Under the pieces are notes generated by a model. That model had not been told where the DNA came from, ran no database searches, and worked only from the letters and a program-made list of their open reading frames with translations. DNA of 64,000 nucleotides from Solidesulfovibrio carbinolicus (GTDB lineage Bacteria; Desulfobacterota; Desulfovibrionia; Desulfovibrionales; Desulfovibrionaceae), in the NCBI RefSeq assembly GCF_004135975.1, contig NZ_CP026538.1, forward strand, positions 3,100,001-3,164,000, given 5' to 3'. Made by a program: the position numbers and the translations under genes. Below, piece after piece: positions 26,560-34,775 of this stretch; the first letter of the stretch is position 1, and each line of letters opens with the position of its first letter.

Positions 26560-27233
26560 GGGCGGGACTCCGACTCGGGCCCGGGCCTTGGCTTGAAAGG
26601 CGCGAGCACCGGCAGCCGCCCAGGGTCCACACCGGCCACGGCGGCGCGCAAACGTGCGCGCACGTCCTCCGGCAAGGTCGGCACATCGTCGAAATAGCTG
26701 AGCGCCTTAAGCGAAATCAGGGGATTGAAGCTTGCGCCGTACACGACCCGTCCGGCGGCCAGGGCCGTGGCCAAGTCGAGTCCATGGCGCAGCAAGGTGT
26801 CGATGTCGCGGTAGTCCTTGGCCTCGGCCCGTTGCTGCACCACCGCGACTTTGGTTCCGGCGATGTCCGCCAGGGAGGCGGCCCAGACCTTGCTCCCCAG
26901 GGCCTGCTGCCTTGGCGCGACCTGTCCGAGACCAAGTGCGCCAAAAAACGAAACCAGCACCGGCCCGCCGCGATCCACCCGGCAGGTCAGGGTGTTGGCC
27001 GCAACCTGCACCTGTTCGGCGTCCAGCAGATACGGTACGTCCCGGGCGAGCCGCCTGGGGTCAAAAGGCTCATTGGAAAAAAAGTCGAAATCAACCGAAA
27101 CGCGGTGCCCCAGGCGCAGTGCCAGGGCCGTGCCGCCGTAGAGGGTGAACTGCCCGGGGGTGGCGTCAAGTTCCGGCCACAGCCGGCGCTGGGCCTGCGG
27201 CAGGATGTCCAGCATTGGGGAGAAAACGTCCAT
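26556..27233 (-). CDS. AbiEii/AbiGii-type nucleotidyltransferase (toxin-like)
   Basis: A 225-residue nucleotidyltransferase-like protein. The diagnostic motif 'GGTALALRLGHRVSVDFDFF' (33-52) carries the Gly pair, the His-Arg and the Asp-x-Asp expected of AbiEii enzymes, and a later 'KDYRDIDTLL' segment matches motif III of that family. Characterised AbiEii toxins (MenT-type) transfer nucleotides to tRNA. Here the gene order is toxin first, small partner second, opposite to the usual antitoxin-first order of AbiEi-AbiEii, and no AbiEi-type winged-helix antitoxin is visible. The pair is flanked by core genes. Confidence 0.72.
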   Translation of the reverse strand: MDVFSPMLDILPQAQRRLWPELDATPGQFTLYGGTALALRLGHRVSVDFDFFSNEPFDPRRLARDVPYLLDAEQVQVAANTLTCRVDRGGPVLVSFFGALGLGQVAPRQQALGSKVWAASLADIAGTKVAVVQQRAEAKDYRDIDTLLRHGLDLATALAAGRVVYGASFNPLISLKALSYFDDVPTLPEDVRARLRAAVAGVDPGRLPVLAPFKPRPGPESESRP

Positions 27234-27316
27234 GCCCGCATCCTATCCGATGGCGAAGCGGCGCGGCAACGGATTTTGCCCCCGCCTGCCGTCGGGACTC
27301 CTGCCAGACTCCAGCC

Positions 27317-27922
27317 CTACGCCCCCCGCCGGGACAGCATAAACATGCCGTAGGTGGCCAGCAGGTTCGGCAAAAAGGTCACCACCGCGCCCTTCTCGTG
27401 GTGGTGCGGCGTGCTCACCGCTGTCTCGCGTTCGATGGCAAAGCCTTCCTTGCGGCAAAAACGCCGAAAGTCCCGGATGGTGATGACCCGGATGTTGGGC
27501 GTGTCGTACCACTCGTAGGGCAGCTCCCGCGACACCGGGGCCCGGCCGCGAAACAGCAGCTGCCCCCGGATGCGGTAATAGGCGAAATTGGGGAAGCTCA
27601 CGATGCCGCGCTTGCCCACCCGCAGCATCTCGCGGATGAGCCGGGCCGGCTCGTAGACCTGCTGCAAGGTCTGCGAGAGGATCACGTAGTCGAAATGGCC
27701 GTCGGGATAGTCGGCCACTTCCTCGTTGATGTCCCCGTGCAGAATCGACAGTCCCTTCTCGATGCCCTGGCTGACCTTGCCCTCTTCCCGCTCGATGCCC
27801 GTGCCGCGCACGCCCTTGTCCACCGACAGGATATGGAGCAGATCCCCCGAGCCGCAGCCGAGATCCAGGACTTTCGAGCCGGGCTCGATCCAGGAGGCGA
27901 TGATGGACAGGTCATAACGCAC
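27317..27922 (-). CDS. metW: MetW, methionine biosynthesis methyltransferase-like protein
   Basis: A 201-residue class I methyltransferase-fold protein. The SAM-binding motif 'VLDLGCGSGDLL' lies near the N-terminus, and 'YPDGHFDYVILSQTLQQV' and 'SFPNFAYYRIRGQLLFRGR' are MetW signatures. MetW is known to associate with MetX in homoserine acylation in several bacteria. The start overlaps the 3' end of metX by 11 bases, which supports co-translation and joint action. Confidence 0.93.
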   Translation of the reverse strand: MRYDLSIIASWIEPGSKVLDLGCGSGDLLHILSVDKGVRGTGIEREEGKVSQGIEKGLSILHGDINEEVADYPDGHFDYVILSQTLQQVYEPARLIREMLRVGKRGIVSFPNFAYYRIRGQLLFRGRAPVSRELPYEWYDTPNIRVITIRDFRRFCRKEGFAIERETAVSTPHHHEKGAVVTFLPNLLATYGMFMLSRRGA

Positions 27923-29105
27923 GGGCGTCCTCCTTGGCGGCGTCGACCAAAGCCCGGTCCAGGAAGCGGGCGATCATGCCCGAAAGGCGGGCGTTTGGCA
28001 GCAAAAAGGCGTCATGCCCCCACTTGGCCTCCAGCTCCACGAAGCTTACGTCCAGGCCGTTTTTCTTCATGGCCTGGACCATGGCCCGGGACTGGTAGGT
28101 GGGATAAAGCCAGTCCGAGGAAAAGGAGGCCACCAGATAGCGGCACTTGGCCTTGGCAAAGGCGGCCACGGCCGAGCCGCAGCCGTGGCTGGCCTCCAAA
28201 TTGAAATAATCCGCCGCCTTGGTGATGTAGAGAAAGGAATTGGCGTCGAAGCGGTCCACGAACTTCTGGCCCTGGTAGCGCAGGTAGGATTCCACCTGGA
28301 AATCGGGCTCCTCCAGGACAAAGGAGTTCTCGCAGCGGTCCTGGAGCCGGCGGTCGAACTTCTGGCGCATGGCTTCGTCGGACAGATAGGTGATATGCCC
28401 GATCATCCGGCCAACGGCCAGGCCGTGGGCCGGCGGCACGCCGTCGTAGTAGTTGCCGCCGTTCCAGTTGGGGTCGGCCATGATGGCCTGCCGGGCGACC
28501 TCGTTAAAGGCGATGGCCAGGGCCGAATGCTTGGTGGTGGTGGCCAGGGGCACGGCCGTGCGCACCATGTCCGGGTAGCGCACCGACCATTCCAGGGCCT
28601 GCATCCCGCCCATCGAGCCGCCGACCACGCTTAAGAGTTTCGTCACGCCCAGGTGTTCGACCAGCCGCTTTTGCGCCCGCACCATGTCGCCGATGGTGAT
28701 GACCGGAAAGGTCAGGCCATAGGGCTGGCCCGTGGCCGGATCAAGCGAGGAAGGCCCCGTGGATCCCATGCAACCGCCGATGACGTTGGAGCAGATGACG
28801 TAGTAGCGGTCGGTGTCGATGGGCTTGCCCGGGCCGATCATGATGTCCCACCAGCCGGGTTTGGCGTCGCCGGGCTCGTAGTAGCCGGCGGCGTGGGAAT
28901 CGCCGGTGAGTGCATGGAGCACGAGCACGGCGTTGTCGGCCCGTTCGTTTAACTGGCCGCAGGTCTCGTAGGCCAGGACCACCGGCCCCAGGGCGCGCCC
29001 GGATTCGACCGTCAGCGGGCTGTCGGCTTCGGCCACCGTGAAAAACCGCTTTTCCACCCGGCCGACGCTGGTTCCCGATGGGGAATGTTCGATGTATTCG
29101 CTCAT
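27912..29105 (-). CDS. metX: Homoserine O-acetyltransferase
   Basis: A 397-residue alpha/beta-hydrolase that transfers an acyl group from CoA to homoserine in methionine synthesis. The nucleophile elbow 'GGSMGGMQALEW' (Ser near residue 162) is diagnostic; the catalytic His lies in 'WGHDAFLL' and an Asp in the late 'SSDWLYP' region. 'NVIGGCMGSTGPSS' is another MetX signature. metW overlaps its end. Some family members use succinyl-CoA, which sequence inspection alone does not exclude. Confidence 0.93.
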   Translation of the reverse strand: MSEYIEHSPSGTSVGRVEKRFFTVAEADSPLTVESGRALGPVVLAYETCGQLNERADNAVLVLHALTGDSHAAGYYEPGDAKPGWWDIMIGPGKPIDTDRYYVICSNVIGGCMGSTGPSSLDPATGQPYGLTFPVITIGDMVRAQKRLVEHLGVTKLLSVVGGSMGGMQALEWSVRYPDMVRTAVPLATTTKHSALAIAFNEVARQAIMADPNWNGGNYYDGVPPAHGLAVGRMIGHITYLSDEAMRQKFDRRLQDRCENSFVLEEPDFQVESYLRYQGQKFVDRFDANSFLYITKAADYFNLEASHGCGSAVAAFAKAKCRYLVASFSSDWLYPTYQSRAMVQAMKKNGLDVSFVELEAKWGHDAFLLPNARLSGMIARFLDRALVDAAKEDARAL

Positions 29106-29265
29106 GAAAGCCTCGTGCCCAGTCTCCTACCAGCCCGGGCGGGAAAGTCAAAGGGAGGCCGCGCGCCAAGCCATTTCCGCCCCCGCCCGCCAATGGCGTC
29201 GGGACTGTACGGGAGAGGCGCTTCGGCGTAGACTGTCCCCAACGCCAATGGAGGACCGAAGTCTC

Positions 29266-30246
29266 ATGCCCATCAGACGCCTTGCCGCGCTGCTCGCGCC
29301 CCTGGCCCTGTCCATGACCCTGGCCGCCGGCCCGGCCCTGGCCGCCGAACCCGACAAAAAACCCGCCGACTTCCGGGGTGTGGTCTGGGGCGCGCCGGCC
29401 TCGTCCCTGGCCGACCTCAAGCCCATCGACCGCGATGGCGACATCATCCACGGCGAACGCGCCGGCGAGAAAAAAGAACTCGGCGGCATGCCGCTCAAAA
29501 ACGTCACCTATTCCTTTTTCAAGGACCAGTTCTACCACGCCGAAATCGGCTACGACGCCCCCGGAGCCTCCGAGGCCCTGGAAAAGGGCTTGGTCGCCAA
29601 ATACGGACCGCCCGACGCCACCCGCCGCAAGACCGACGCCACCGGCCACCCCTACGAAGTCTCCACCTGGAACTGGCCCGGCGCGGTCTTTATCGGCCAC
29701 CGCCGTGACCTTGGCGGCAACGCCGGCCGCGTGTTCTATTTCTACGCCCCCCTGACCGAAGCCTCGGCCAAGACCCAACCAAGCCTGGGCCAGACCGCCA
29801 AGGCCCCGGCTGAAGCCGCCGCCCCGGCCTCGGGCGAGGGCAGCTACCGCGTCAAGAAAGGCGACAGCCTGGAGCGCATCGCCAAAAAACAGGGCACGAC
29901 CGTCGCCGCCATCGAGGCCGCCAACCCGGGCCTGACCGATAAAAACCTCAAGGCCGACGCGTCCATCAAGCTGCCCGGCAAAAGCGGCGATAAGCCCCCC
30001 AAAAAGCCCGCCCCCCCGTTGCTCCCCGGCCAGTACATCGAATACACCGTCAAGGAAGGCGAAATCCTGTCCAAGGTGGCCAACGCCCACGGTGCGCGCT
30101 CCCGCGACGTCATCGCCGCCAACCCCGACATCGAACCCGACAACATCCGCCCGGGCACGGTGCTGCGCATCCCGGTCAAGAAAGACGCGCCCAAGCCGGA
30201 ACAAAAAGGCGAGGAAATCGAAGTCGTCGCGCCTGCGGCGCAGTAA
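29266..30246 (+). CDS. Exported protein with two LysM domains
   Basis: A 326-residue secreted protein. A signal peptide (ending 'GPALA') precedes a domain of about 140 residues resembling the calcium-free 'VVWGAPASSL' modules that follow folding-type signal regions in Desulfovibrio, for which I have no function. Two LysM domains follow: 'YRVKKGDSLERIAKKQG' (about 195-240) and 'YTVKEGEILSKVANAHG' (about 262-306), which bind peptidoglycan glycan strands. So the protein is probably anchored to the periplasmic wall. ATG 29266 is chosen for the signal peptide; GGAGG at 29250-29254 precedes it. Confidence 0.75.
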   Translation: MPIRRLAALLAPLALSMTLAAGPALAAEPDKKPADFRGVVWGAPASSLADLKPIDRDGDIIHGERAGEKKELGGMPLKNVTYSFFKDQFYHAEIGYDAPGASEALEKGLVAKYGPPDATRRKTDATGHPYEVSTWNWPGAVFIGHRRDLGGNAGRVFYFYAPLTEASAKTQPSLGQTAKAPAEAAAPASGEGSYRVKKGDSLERIAKKQGTTVAAIEAANPGLTDKNLKADASIKLPGKSGDKPPKKPAPPLLPGQYIEYTVKEGEILSKVANAHGARSRDVIAANPDIEPDNIRPGTVLRIPVKKDAPKPEQKGEEIEVVAPAAQ

Positions 30247-30330
30247 AGGGAAGAGGGAAGAGTGCCTCCGGCGGCCGGGGGCCTGAGGCCCCCGGACCCC
30301 CCAAATGAAGAAGGGGTAAAGGGGGCTGGC
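30247..30330 (+). repeat. Dispersed GC-rich intergenic repeat, copy C
   Basis: Begins right after the LysM gene stop. Core GCCTCCGGCGGCCGGGGG (30264-30281), a hairpin of GGGGGCC/GGCCCCC, then CAAATGAAGAAGGGG and a G run, as in the other copies. Confidence 0.78.
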
Positions 30331-30390
30331 CGTTCACCTGCGCGGCGGCACATCACAATACAAGCGTTTAGCCGCGCGAATACGCGCCTC

Positions 30391-30430
30391 ACAAGATCGG
30401 CCGGTCCACAGGATCGGCCGATCTTGTTTG
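30391..30430 (+). terminator. Hairpin, probable terminator before the MauE-rhodanese gene
   Basis: 13-bp perfect arms (30391-30403 and 30415-30427) followed by a short T run. Confidence 0.55.
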
Positions 30431-30564
30431 GCGAGGACCCCGGCCAAACGAACGCATCACGTTTGTCGATGTGTTGCCGGCAAAGGCATCGAACTTCCGT
30501 ATTTGTCGCTGCCGCTGCGGCATGGTAAGCCGTTGGAATTAAATTCTCCAGACGGTTGACCGAC

Positions 30565-31563
30565 ATGCGACATATCGCCGCCCTTCTCACCTCGCTGTGG
30601 ATGTACCGAGCCGTGCGTGCCGCCCTGGCCGTGGCCTTCATCGTGGCCGGCGTGTTCAAGCTCGCCGATCAACGATCCTTTGTCCTGACCATCAAGGCCT
30701 TTGGCGTACTGCCCACCGACCTCGTCAAACCCGTGGCCGCCGCCATGCCGGTATTGGAGATCGTCGGCGGCCTGCTGCTGCTTTTTGACCTCCCCGGCGG
30801 ACTGGCCGTCATTGGCGGACTGCTCCTGCTGTTTATCGCCGTCATCGTCAACGCCATCCGCCAGGGCCTGGACATCGACTGCGGCTGCTACGGCCCGGGC
30901 GACGTCGAGGGCGAAGTGTACCACGGCCTGTGGCCGACGCTGTGGCGTGATCTCGTCATGCTGGCCGGAGTCGCCTACTGCCTGGCCTGGCGGGCCGGCC
31001 GCAACCGCCCGCCCCATCCGCCAACCCGCAACCCCCAAGGAGTCTTCATGCGCGCCTGCAAACTGATCCTGGCCCTGGCCGCCGTCCTGGCCCTGGCCGT
31101 TCCCGCCCTGGCCGACAAATTCGAGGACGAAGCCGCCAAGGAAAAAGAAGCCGTCAAACTCGTGCGCGACACCCAGAAGGCCGGCTACGGCCTGGTGACC
31201 ACCGAGGAACTCAAGAAGTGGATGGACGAGAAAAAGCCCATGGTCATCGTGGACACCATGCCCTTTGAGGACAGCTTCAAAAAGGAACACGTCCCCGGCG
31301 CGGTCAGCTTCGTCTTCCCCATTCCCGACATGACGACCTGGGACGCCAAGGAAACCGGCGGCAAGACCGAGGCCGACTACGAAAAGCTGCTTGGCCCGGA
31401 CAAGAACAAGACCATCGTGGTCTACTGCGGCTTCGTCAAATGCACCCGCAGCCACAACGGCGCGGTCTGGGCTCAAAAGCTCGGCTACAAAAACGTCGTG
31501 CGCTACCCCGGCGGCATCTTCGCCTGGAAGGGCGCGGCCTACCCCGTCGAAGCCGTGAAGTAA
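30565..31563 (+). CDS. MauE/DoxX-like membrane domain fused to a periplasmic rhodanese
   Basis: A 332-codon frame joining two modules. Residues 1-150 form a MauE-type four-helix membrane domain with the redox pair 'DCGCYG', typical of partners of periplasmic disulfide enzymes. From Met162 a second hydrophobic segment ('LILALAAVLALAVPALA') looks exactly like a signal peptide and leads to a rhodanese domain with Cys288 in 'VYCGFVKC'. A good internal ribosome site (AAGGAG, 31037-31042) precedes the Met162 ATG at 31048. Either one anchored protein or two products are made from this frame. Rhodaneses move sulfane sulfur; context is a sulfate reducer. ATG 30565 is preferred over an upstream TTG. 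Confidence 0.75.
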   Translation: MRHIAALLTSLWMYRAVRAALAVAFIVAGVFKLADQRSFVLTIKAFGVLPTDLVKPVAAAMPVLEIVGGLLLLFDLPGGLAVIGGLLLLFIAVIVNAIRQGLDIDCGCYGPGDVEGEVYHGLWPTLWRDLVMLAGVAYCLAWRAGRNRPPHPPTRNPQGVFMRACKLILALAAVLALAVPALADKFEDEAAKEKEAVKLVRDTQKAGYGLVTTEELKKWMDEKKPMVIVDTMPFEDSFKKEHVPGAVSFVFPIPDMTTWDAKETGGKTEADYEKLLGPDKNKTIVVYCGFVKCTRSHNGAVWAQKLGYKNVVRYPGGIFAWKGAAYPVEAVK

Positions 31564-31589
31564 GGACGCCAACGCGGGGCGTTGCCCCG

Positions 31590-31645
31590 CGCCCCACCGG
31601 GGGGGGATCATCCCCCCCGGTCCCCCTGGCAAGGGGATGCTCCGG
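31590..31645 (+). repeat. G/C-run hairpins related to the dispersed repeat
   Basis: ACCGGGGGGGGATCATCCCCCCCGGT and neighbouring GGGG/CCCC arms lie after the rhodanese stop. The hairpin matches that of copy B, but the GCCTCCGGCGGCC core is absent. Confidence 0.5.
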
Positions 31646-31764
31646 GGGGTCAAACCCTGCGGCCAGCCGGGAGCCCCGGGAAAAGCAGCGGCAGGCACAG
31701 CCCCCCTCCTTCGGCCGACCACCCCCTTGCTTGTCCACACCGCCCGCAACCGGTAGAAGAAACT

Positions 31765-32334
31765 ATGAACGCGCCATTTTCCGACACCGCCCGTATCGAC
31801 GCCCTGGCCCTTGGCGTGGCCGACAAGGCGTCCAAGCTTTTCACCCACCGCAAGCTCCTGTGCGCCGAGGCCATCCTGGTGGCCGTCAACGAGACCTTTG
31901 GCTCGCCCATAAGCGAGGACCAGGCCGTGGGCATGGCCGCCGGACTCACCGCCGGCTTGGGCGACCAGGGCTGCCTGTGCGGGGCCGTGGCCGGGGCCTG
32001 CGCCGCCATCGGCGTCCTGTGCGCCCGGGGCGACCATGCCGCCTCCCGGGCCGGCGTGCGCCTGGAGTCCGCCGCCGTCCACCAGGCCTTCACCGAACGC
32101 CACAAGTCGTCGTGCTGCCGGGTGCTGACCAAGCATGTGAAAAACGACGCAAGCGCCCACATGGTCCAGTGCGCCGCGCTCACCGGCTACGGGGCCGAAC
32201 TGGCCGTGCGCTCCGTCCTGCGCCTGCGCCCGGAGTTGCTGGACTGCCCAGAGGCGGCCCTGGCCGCCGAAGCCCCGGCGTGCGCCCGGGTGCGCTGGCT
32301 GCTGTCGCTTTTTTGCCGCAAGAAAGCCGGCTGA
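31765..32334 (+). CDS. C_GCAxxG_C_C family redox-type protein
   Basis: A 189-residue Cys-rich protein. The conserved signature appears as an early Cys in 'KLLCAEAI', then 'GCLCGAVAGA', then 'SCCRVLT', followed by further Cys residues; this pattern defines the C_GCAxxG_C_C family found mostly in anaerobes. A redox or metal-binding role is presumed; none is proven. There is no signal peptide. The long upstream open frame runs through a repeat and is rejected in favour of ATG 31765. It follows the rhodanese gene by 200 bases, so a sulfur-related link is possible but not shown. Confidence 0.75.
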   Translation: MNAPFSDTARIDALALGVADKASKLFTHRKLLCAEAILVAVNETFGSPISEDQAVGMAAGLTAGLGDQGCLCGAVAGACAAIGVLCARGDHAASRAGVRLESAAVHQAFTERHKSSCCRVLTKHVKNDASAHMVQCAALTGYGAELAVRSVLRLRPELLDCPEAALAAEAPACARVRWLLSLFCRKKAG

Positions 32335-32559
32335 CCGCCTCCCGCAGCCGCATTTTCGGGCTAAACTGCCGGCTGTCTTCGCTTGCCCCGCCCTTCCCTA
32401 TCCCGCTGCTCCCGCCGGCTCCTGGTCCGTTTCTGCCGAACCGGCAGCCTCCTCGCTTTTGGCTTGCGCCGCGCCAACCCAGCTCGTCCGCCCGACGCTT
32501 TGGACTTCACTTCCACGCCGGGCCGCCGTATGCCTGCCCCAAACGTGAGGAGACCCGCC

Positions 32560-33426
32560 ATGTCCATTCGCCCTTTGCGCGCCTTCTGGCTCGCCGCGCT
32601 GCTGCTTGCCGCCCTGGCCGCCCCGGCCTCGGCCCAGACCCTTTCCGCCAAGGCCGCCCGCGATCTGGCCGTCCTGGCCACCGCCTATCCGGGCCTTGTG
32701 ACCGCCATCGAAGTCGATGCGGCCGGCCGGACCACCGTTGTCCTCAACGACGGTACGCGTTTACCCTATGACGACGGCCGGGCCAAATCGCCCGAGGAAT
32801 TGCTCGATCATCCCGACATCAAGGACATGCTGGCCGAACCGTACGCCCTAGGGCCGGTGACGGCCGAGCCGGCCCAGGGTTTTTCCCCGGGACGGCGGCG
32901 CGTCGAGCCGCTATTCCTGGCGCTTTATGGCCACGACAAGCAGCAGGTGACGGCCAACTGCCGCCCCGTCTCGTTCCTGGGCCAGACCATGGCCTTTAAC
33001 ACGCGCTTCGGCGCGGCCGAGGCCTTTGCCCGGGTTTCGGCCCGGCTCGGCCAGATGACAACCGCCGATTCGTCCTTGCGCCGCCATCTGCTTCCGGCCT
33101 CGGGCGGCGTGGTCTGGCGGGTCATCGCCGGCACGCGCAGATTGTCCGTGCATGCCTTCGCCGCCGCCGTGGACGTCAGCCCCAAGGGCAACCCATACTG
33201 GCGCAATCTGCCGCGCGGCACGAACATGTTGGCCACGCGCCAGGCCTTCCCGGTTGCCATCGTCGCGGCTTTCGAAGCCGAGGGGTTCATCTGGGGCGGC
33301 AAGTGGTCGGAGTTTGACCTCATGCACTTCGAGTACCGGCCGGAGCTGATCCTGCTGGCCCGGCTGGCGCGCGGCGAAAACCTGCCGCTGGCCGACATCC
33401 GCGGCCTTGTGAAAGCCGTGCGCTGA
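32560..33426 (+). CDS. Exported M15-family metallopeptidase (VanY/D-Ala-D-Ala carboxypeptidase-like)
   Basis: A 288-residue periplasmic protein with a signal peptide (ending 'APASA'). The zinc-binding motifs of LAS/M15 peptidases are visible: 'SVHAFAAAVDVSP' gives the first His and Asp, and 'WSEFDLMHFEY' gives the second His with its preceding Asp. Such enzymes cut D-Ala-D-Ala or D,L-peptide bonds in peptidoglycan. ATG 32560 is chosen because of GAGGAG (32547-32552) and the signal peptide. It is separated from the hydrogenase operon by 333 bases. Confidence 0.82.
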   Translation: MSIRPLRAFWLAALLLAALAAPASAQTLSAKAARDLAVLATAYPGLVTAIEVDAAGRTTVVLNDGTRLPYDDGRAKSPEELLDHPDIKDMLAEPYALGPVTAEPAQGFSPGRRRVEPLFLALYGHDKQQVTANCRPVSFLGQTMAFNTRFGAAEAFARVSARLGQMTTADSSLRRHLLPASGGVVWRVIAGTRRLSVHAFAAAVDVSPKGNPYWRNLPRGTNMLATRQAFPVAIVAAFEAEGFIWGGKWSEFDLMHFEYRPELILLARLARGENLPLADIRGLVKAVR

Positions 33427-33759
33427 AGAAACTTGAGCATACTTTTATCAAAACAATAACACTTAATGGCCAGTATTTTTTTATTCATATCCAGAACTTC
33501 TTCCAGGGCAGATAGCTCGTAACACCCTCGAATCACGTGAAAAATTTACCATTCCCCATTGACGTCACAACCATTTCGTGATGAACTGCCAAAGGGAACA
33601 CTAACTAGGCAGCGGCATAGGCATATGCCGCCAGTCCGGACGGCGCGGCTTGGCCGTCGCGCCCGGCAGGCGCCGAAGCGAGGGAACGATGCAACACGGC
33701 CTGGACGCCTCCATCAGTCGTCGGGGTCGTGCCCCTTCGTAAAACCAAGGAGGACGTTT
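33427..33759. other. Upstream control region of the hydrogenase operon
   Basis: A gap of 333 bases without a gene. The first 170 bases are AT-rich. TTGACG (33559-33564) with a 17-base spacer to TGAACT (33582-33587) is the best promoter candidate. ATCACG/CGTGAT arms bracket this region, and the leader has an 8-bp hairpin (33612-33619 with 33624-33631). A perfect AAGGAGG (33747-33753) precedes hydA. Confidence 0.4.
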
Positions 33760-34704
33760 ATGAACTTTTCCGTGGGTCTTGGCAGGGATGATGCGGAAAA
33801 ACGGCTTGAGCGAAACGGCGTCTCCCGCCGCGACTTCATGAAATTCTGCGCCGCCGTGGCCGCGGCCATGGGCATGGGTCCCGCGTTCGCGCCCAAGGTA
33901 GCGCAGGCGCTGACGGCCAAACGCCGGCCGTCGGTCGTGTGGCTGCACAACGCCGAGTGCACCGGTTGCACCGAAGCGGCGCTGCGCACCATCAAACCGT
34001 TCATTGATTCGCTGATCCTGGACACCATCTCCCTGGATTACCAGGAGACCATCATGGCCGCCGCCGGCGACGCCGCCGAGGACGCGCTGCACAAGGCCGT
34101 GGAATCCCCCGACGGCTTCTACCTCGTGGTCGAAGGCGGCTTGCCCACCATCGACGGCGGCAACTGGGGCATGGTTTCCGGCCATCCGATGCTCGCCACC
34201 ACCAAGAAGCTGGCCCCCAAGGCCAAGGGCGTCATCTGCATCGGCACCTGCGCCGCCTACGGCGGCATCCAGAAGGCCAAGCCCAACCCGAGCCAGTCCA
34301 TCAGCGTCACCGAGGCCACCGGCCTGGCCACCATCAACATCGCCGGCTGCCCGCCCAACCCCATCAATTTCATCGGCGCCGTGGTCCATGTCCTGGAAAA
34401 GGGCATCCCCGAGCTTGATTCCAACGGCCGCCCGAAGATCTTCTTCGGCGAGCTTGTCCACGACAACTGCGAACGCCTCAAGCACTTCGAGAACTCCGAA
34501 TTCGCCCCCTCCTTTGACTCCGAGGAAGCGAAAAAGGGCTACTGCCTCTACGAACTCGGCTGCAAGGGTCCGGTCACCTACAACAACTGTCCCAAGGTCC
34601 TGTTCAACCAGGTCAACTGGCCCGTCAAGGCCGGCCACCCCTGCATCGGCTGCAGCGAGCCGGACTTCTGGGACACCATGACCCCCTTCTACGAGCAGGG
34701 CTAA
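33760..34704 (+). CDS. hydA: Periplasmic [NiFe] hydrogenase small subunit
   Basis: A 314-residue electron-transfer subunit with a Tat signal 'SRRDFMK' (near residue 23) ending around 'AQA'. Cysteines for the three Fe-S clusters appear in '[10 protein letters not shown]', '[10 protein letters not shown]', 'CPPNP', '[12 protein letters not shown]', '[10 protein letters not shown]' and '[11 protein letters not shown]', then 'GCSEPDFWD'. The lack of a C-terminal membrane anchor marks it as the soluble Desulfovibrio type that delivers electrons to cytochrome c3. It lies 71 bases before the large subunit gene. Both subunits travel together using this single Tat signal. Confidence 0.96.
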   Translation: MNFSVGLGRDDAEKRLERNGVSRRDFMKFCAAVAAAMGMGPAFAPKVAQALTAKRRPSVVWLHNAECTGCTEAALRTIKPFIDSLILDTISLDYQETIMAAAGDAAEDALHKAVESPDGFYLVVEGGLPTIDGGNWGMVSGHPMLATTKKLAPKAKGVICIGTCAAYGGIQKAKPNPSQSISVTEATGLATINIAGCPPNPINFIGAVVHVLEKGIPELDSNGRPKIFFGELVHDNCERLKHFENSEFAPSFDSEEAKKGYCLYELGCKGPVTYNNCPKVLFNQVNWPVKAGHPCIGCSEPDFWDTMTPFYEQG

Positions 34705-34775
34705 CCCCCCCGCCTCGGCAAAGGGACCACCGGACAACACACCAGCACCGAACGTTTTCGTGACGGAGGAAGCAT

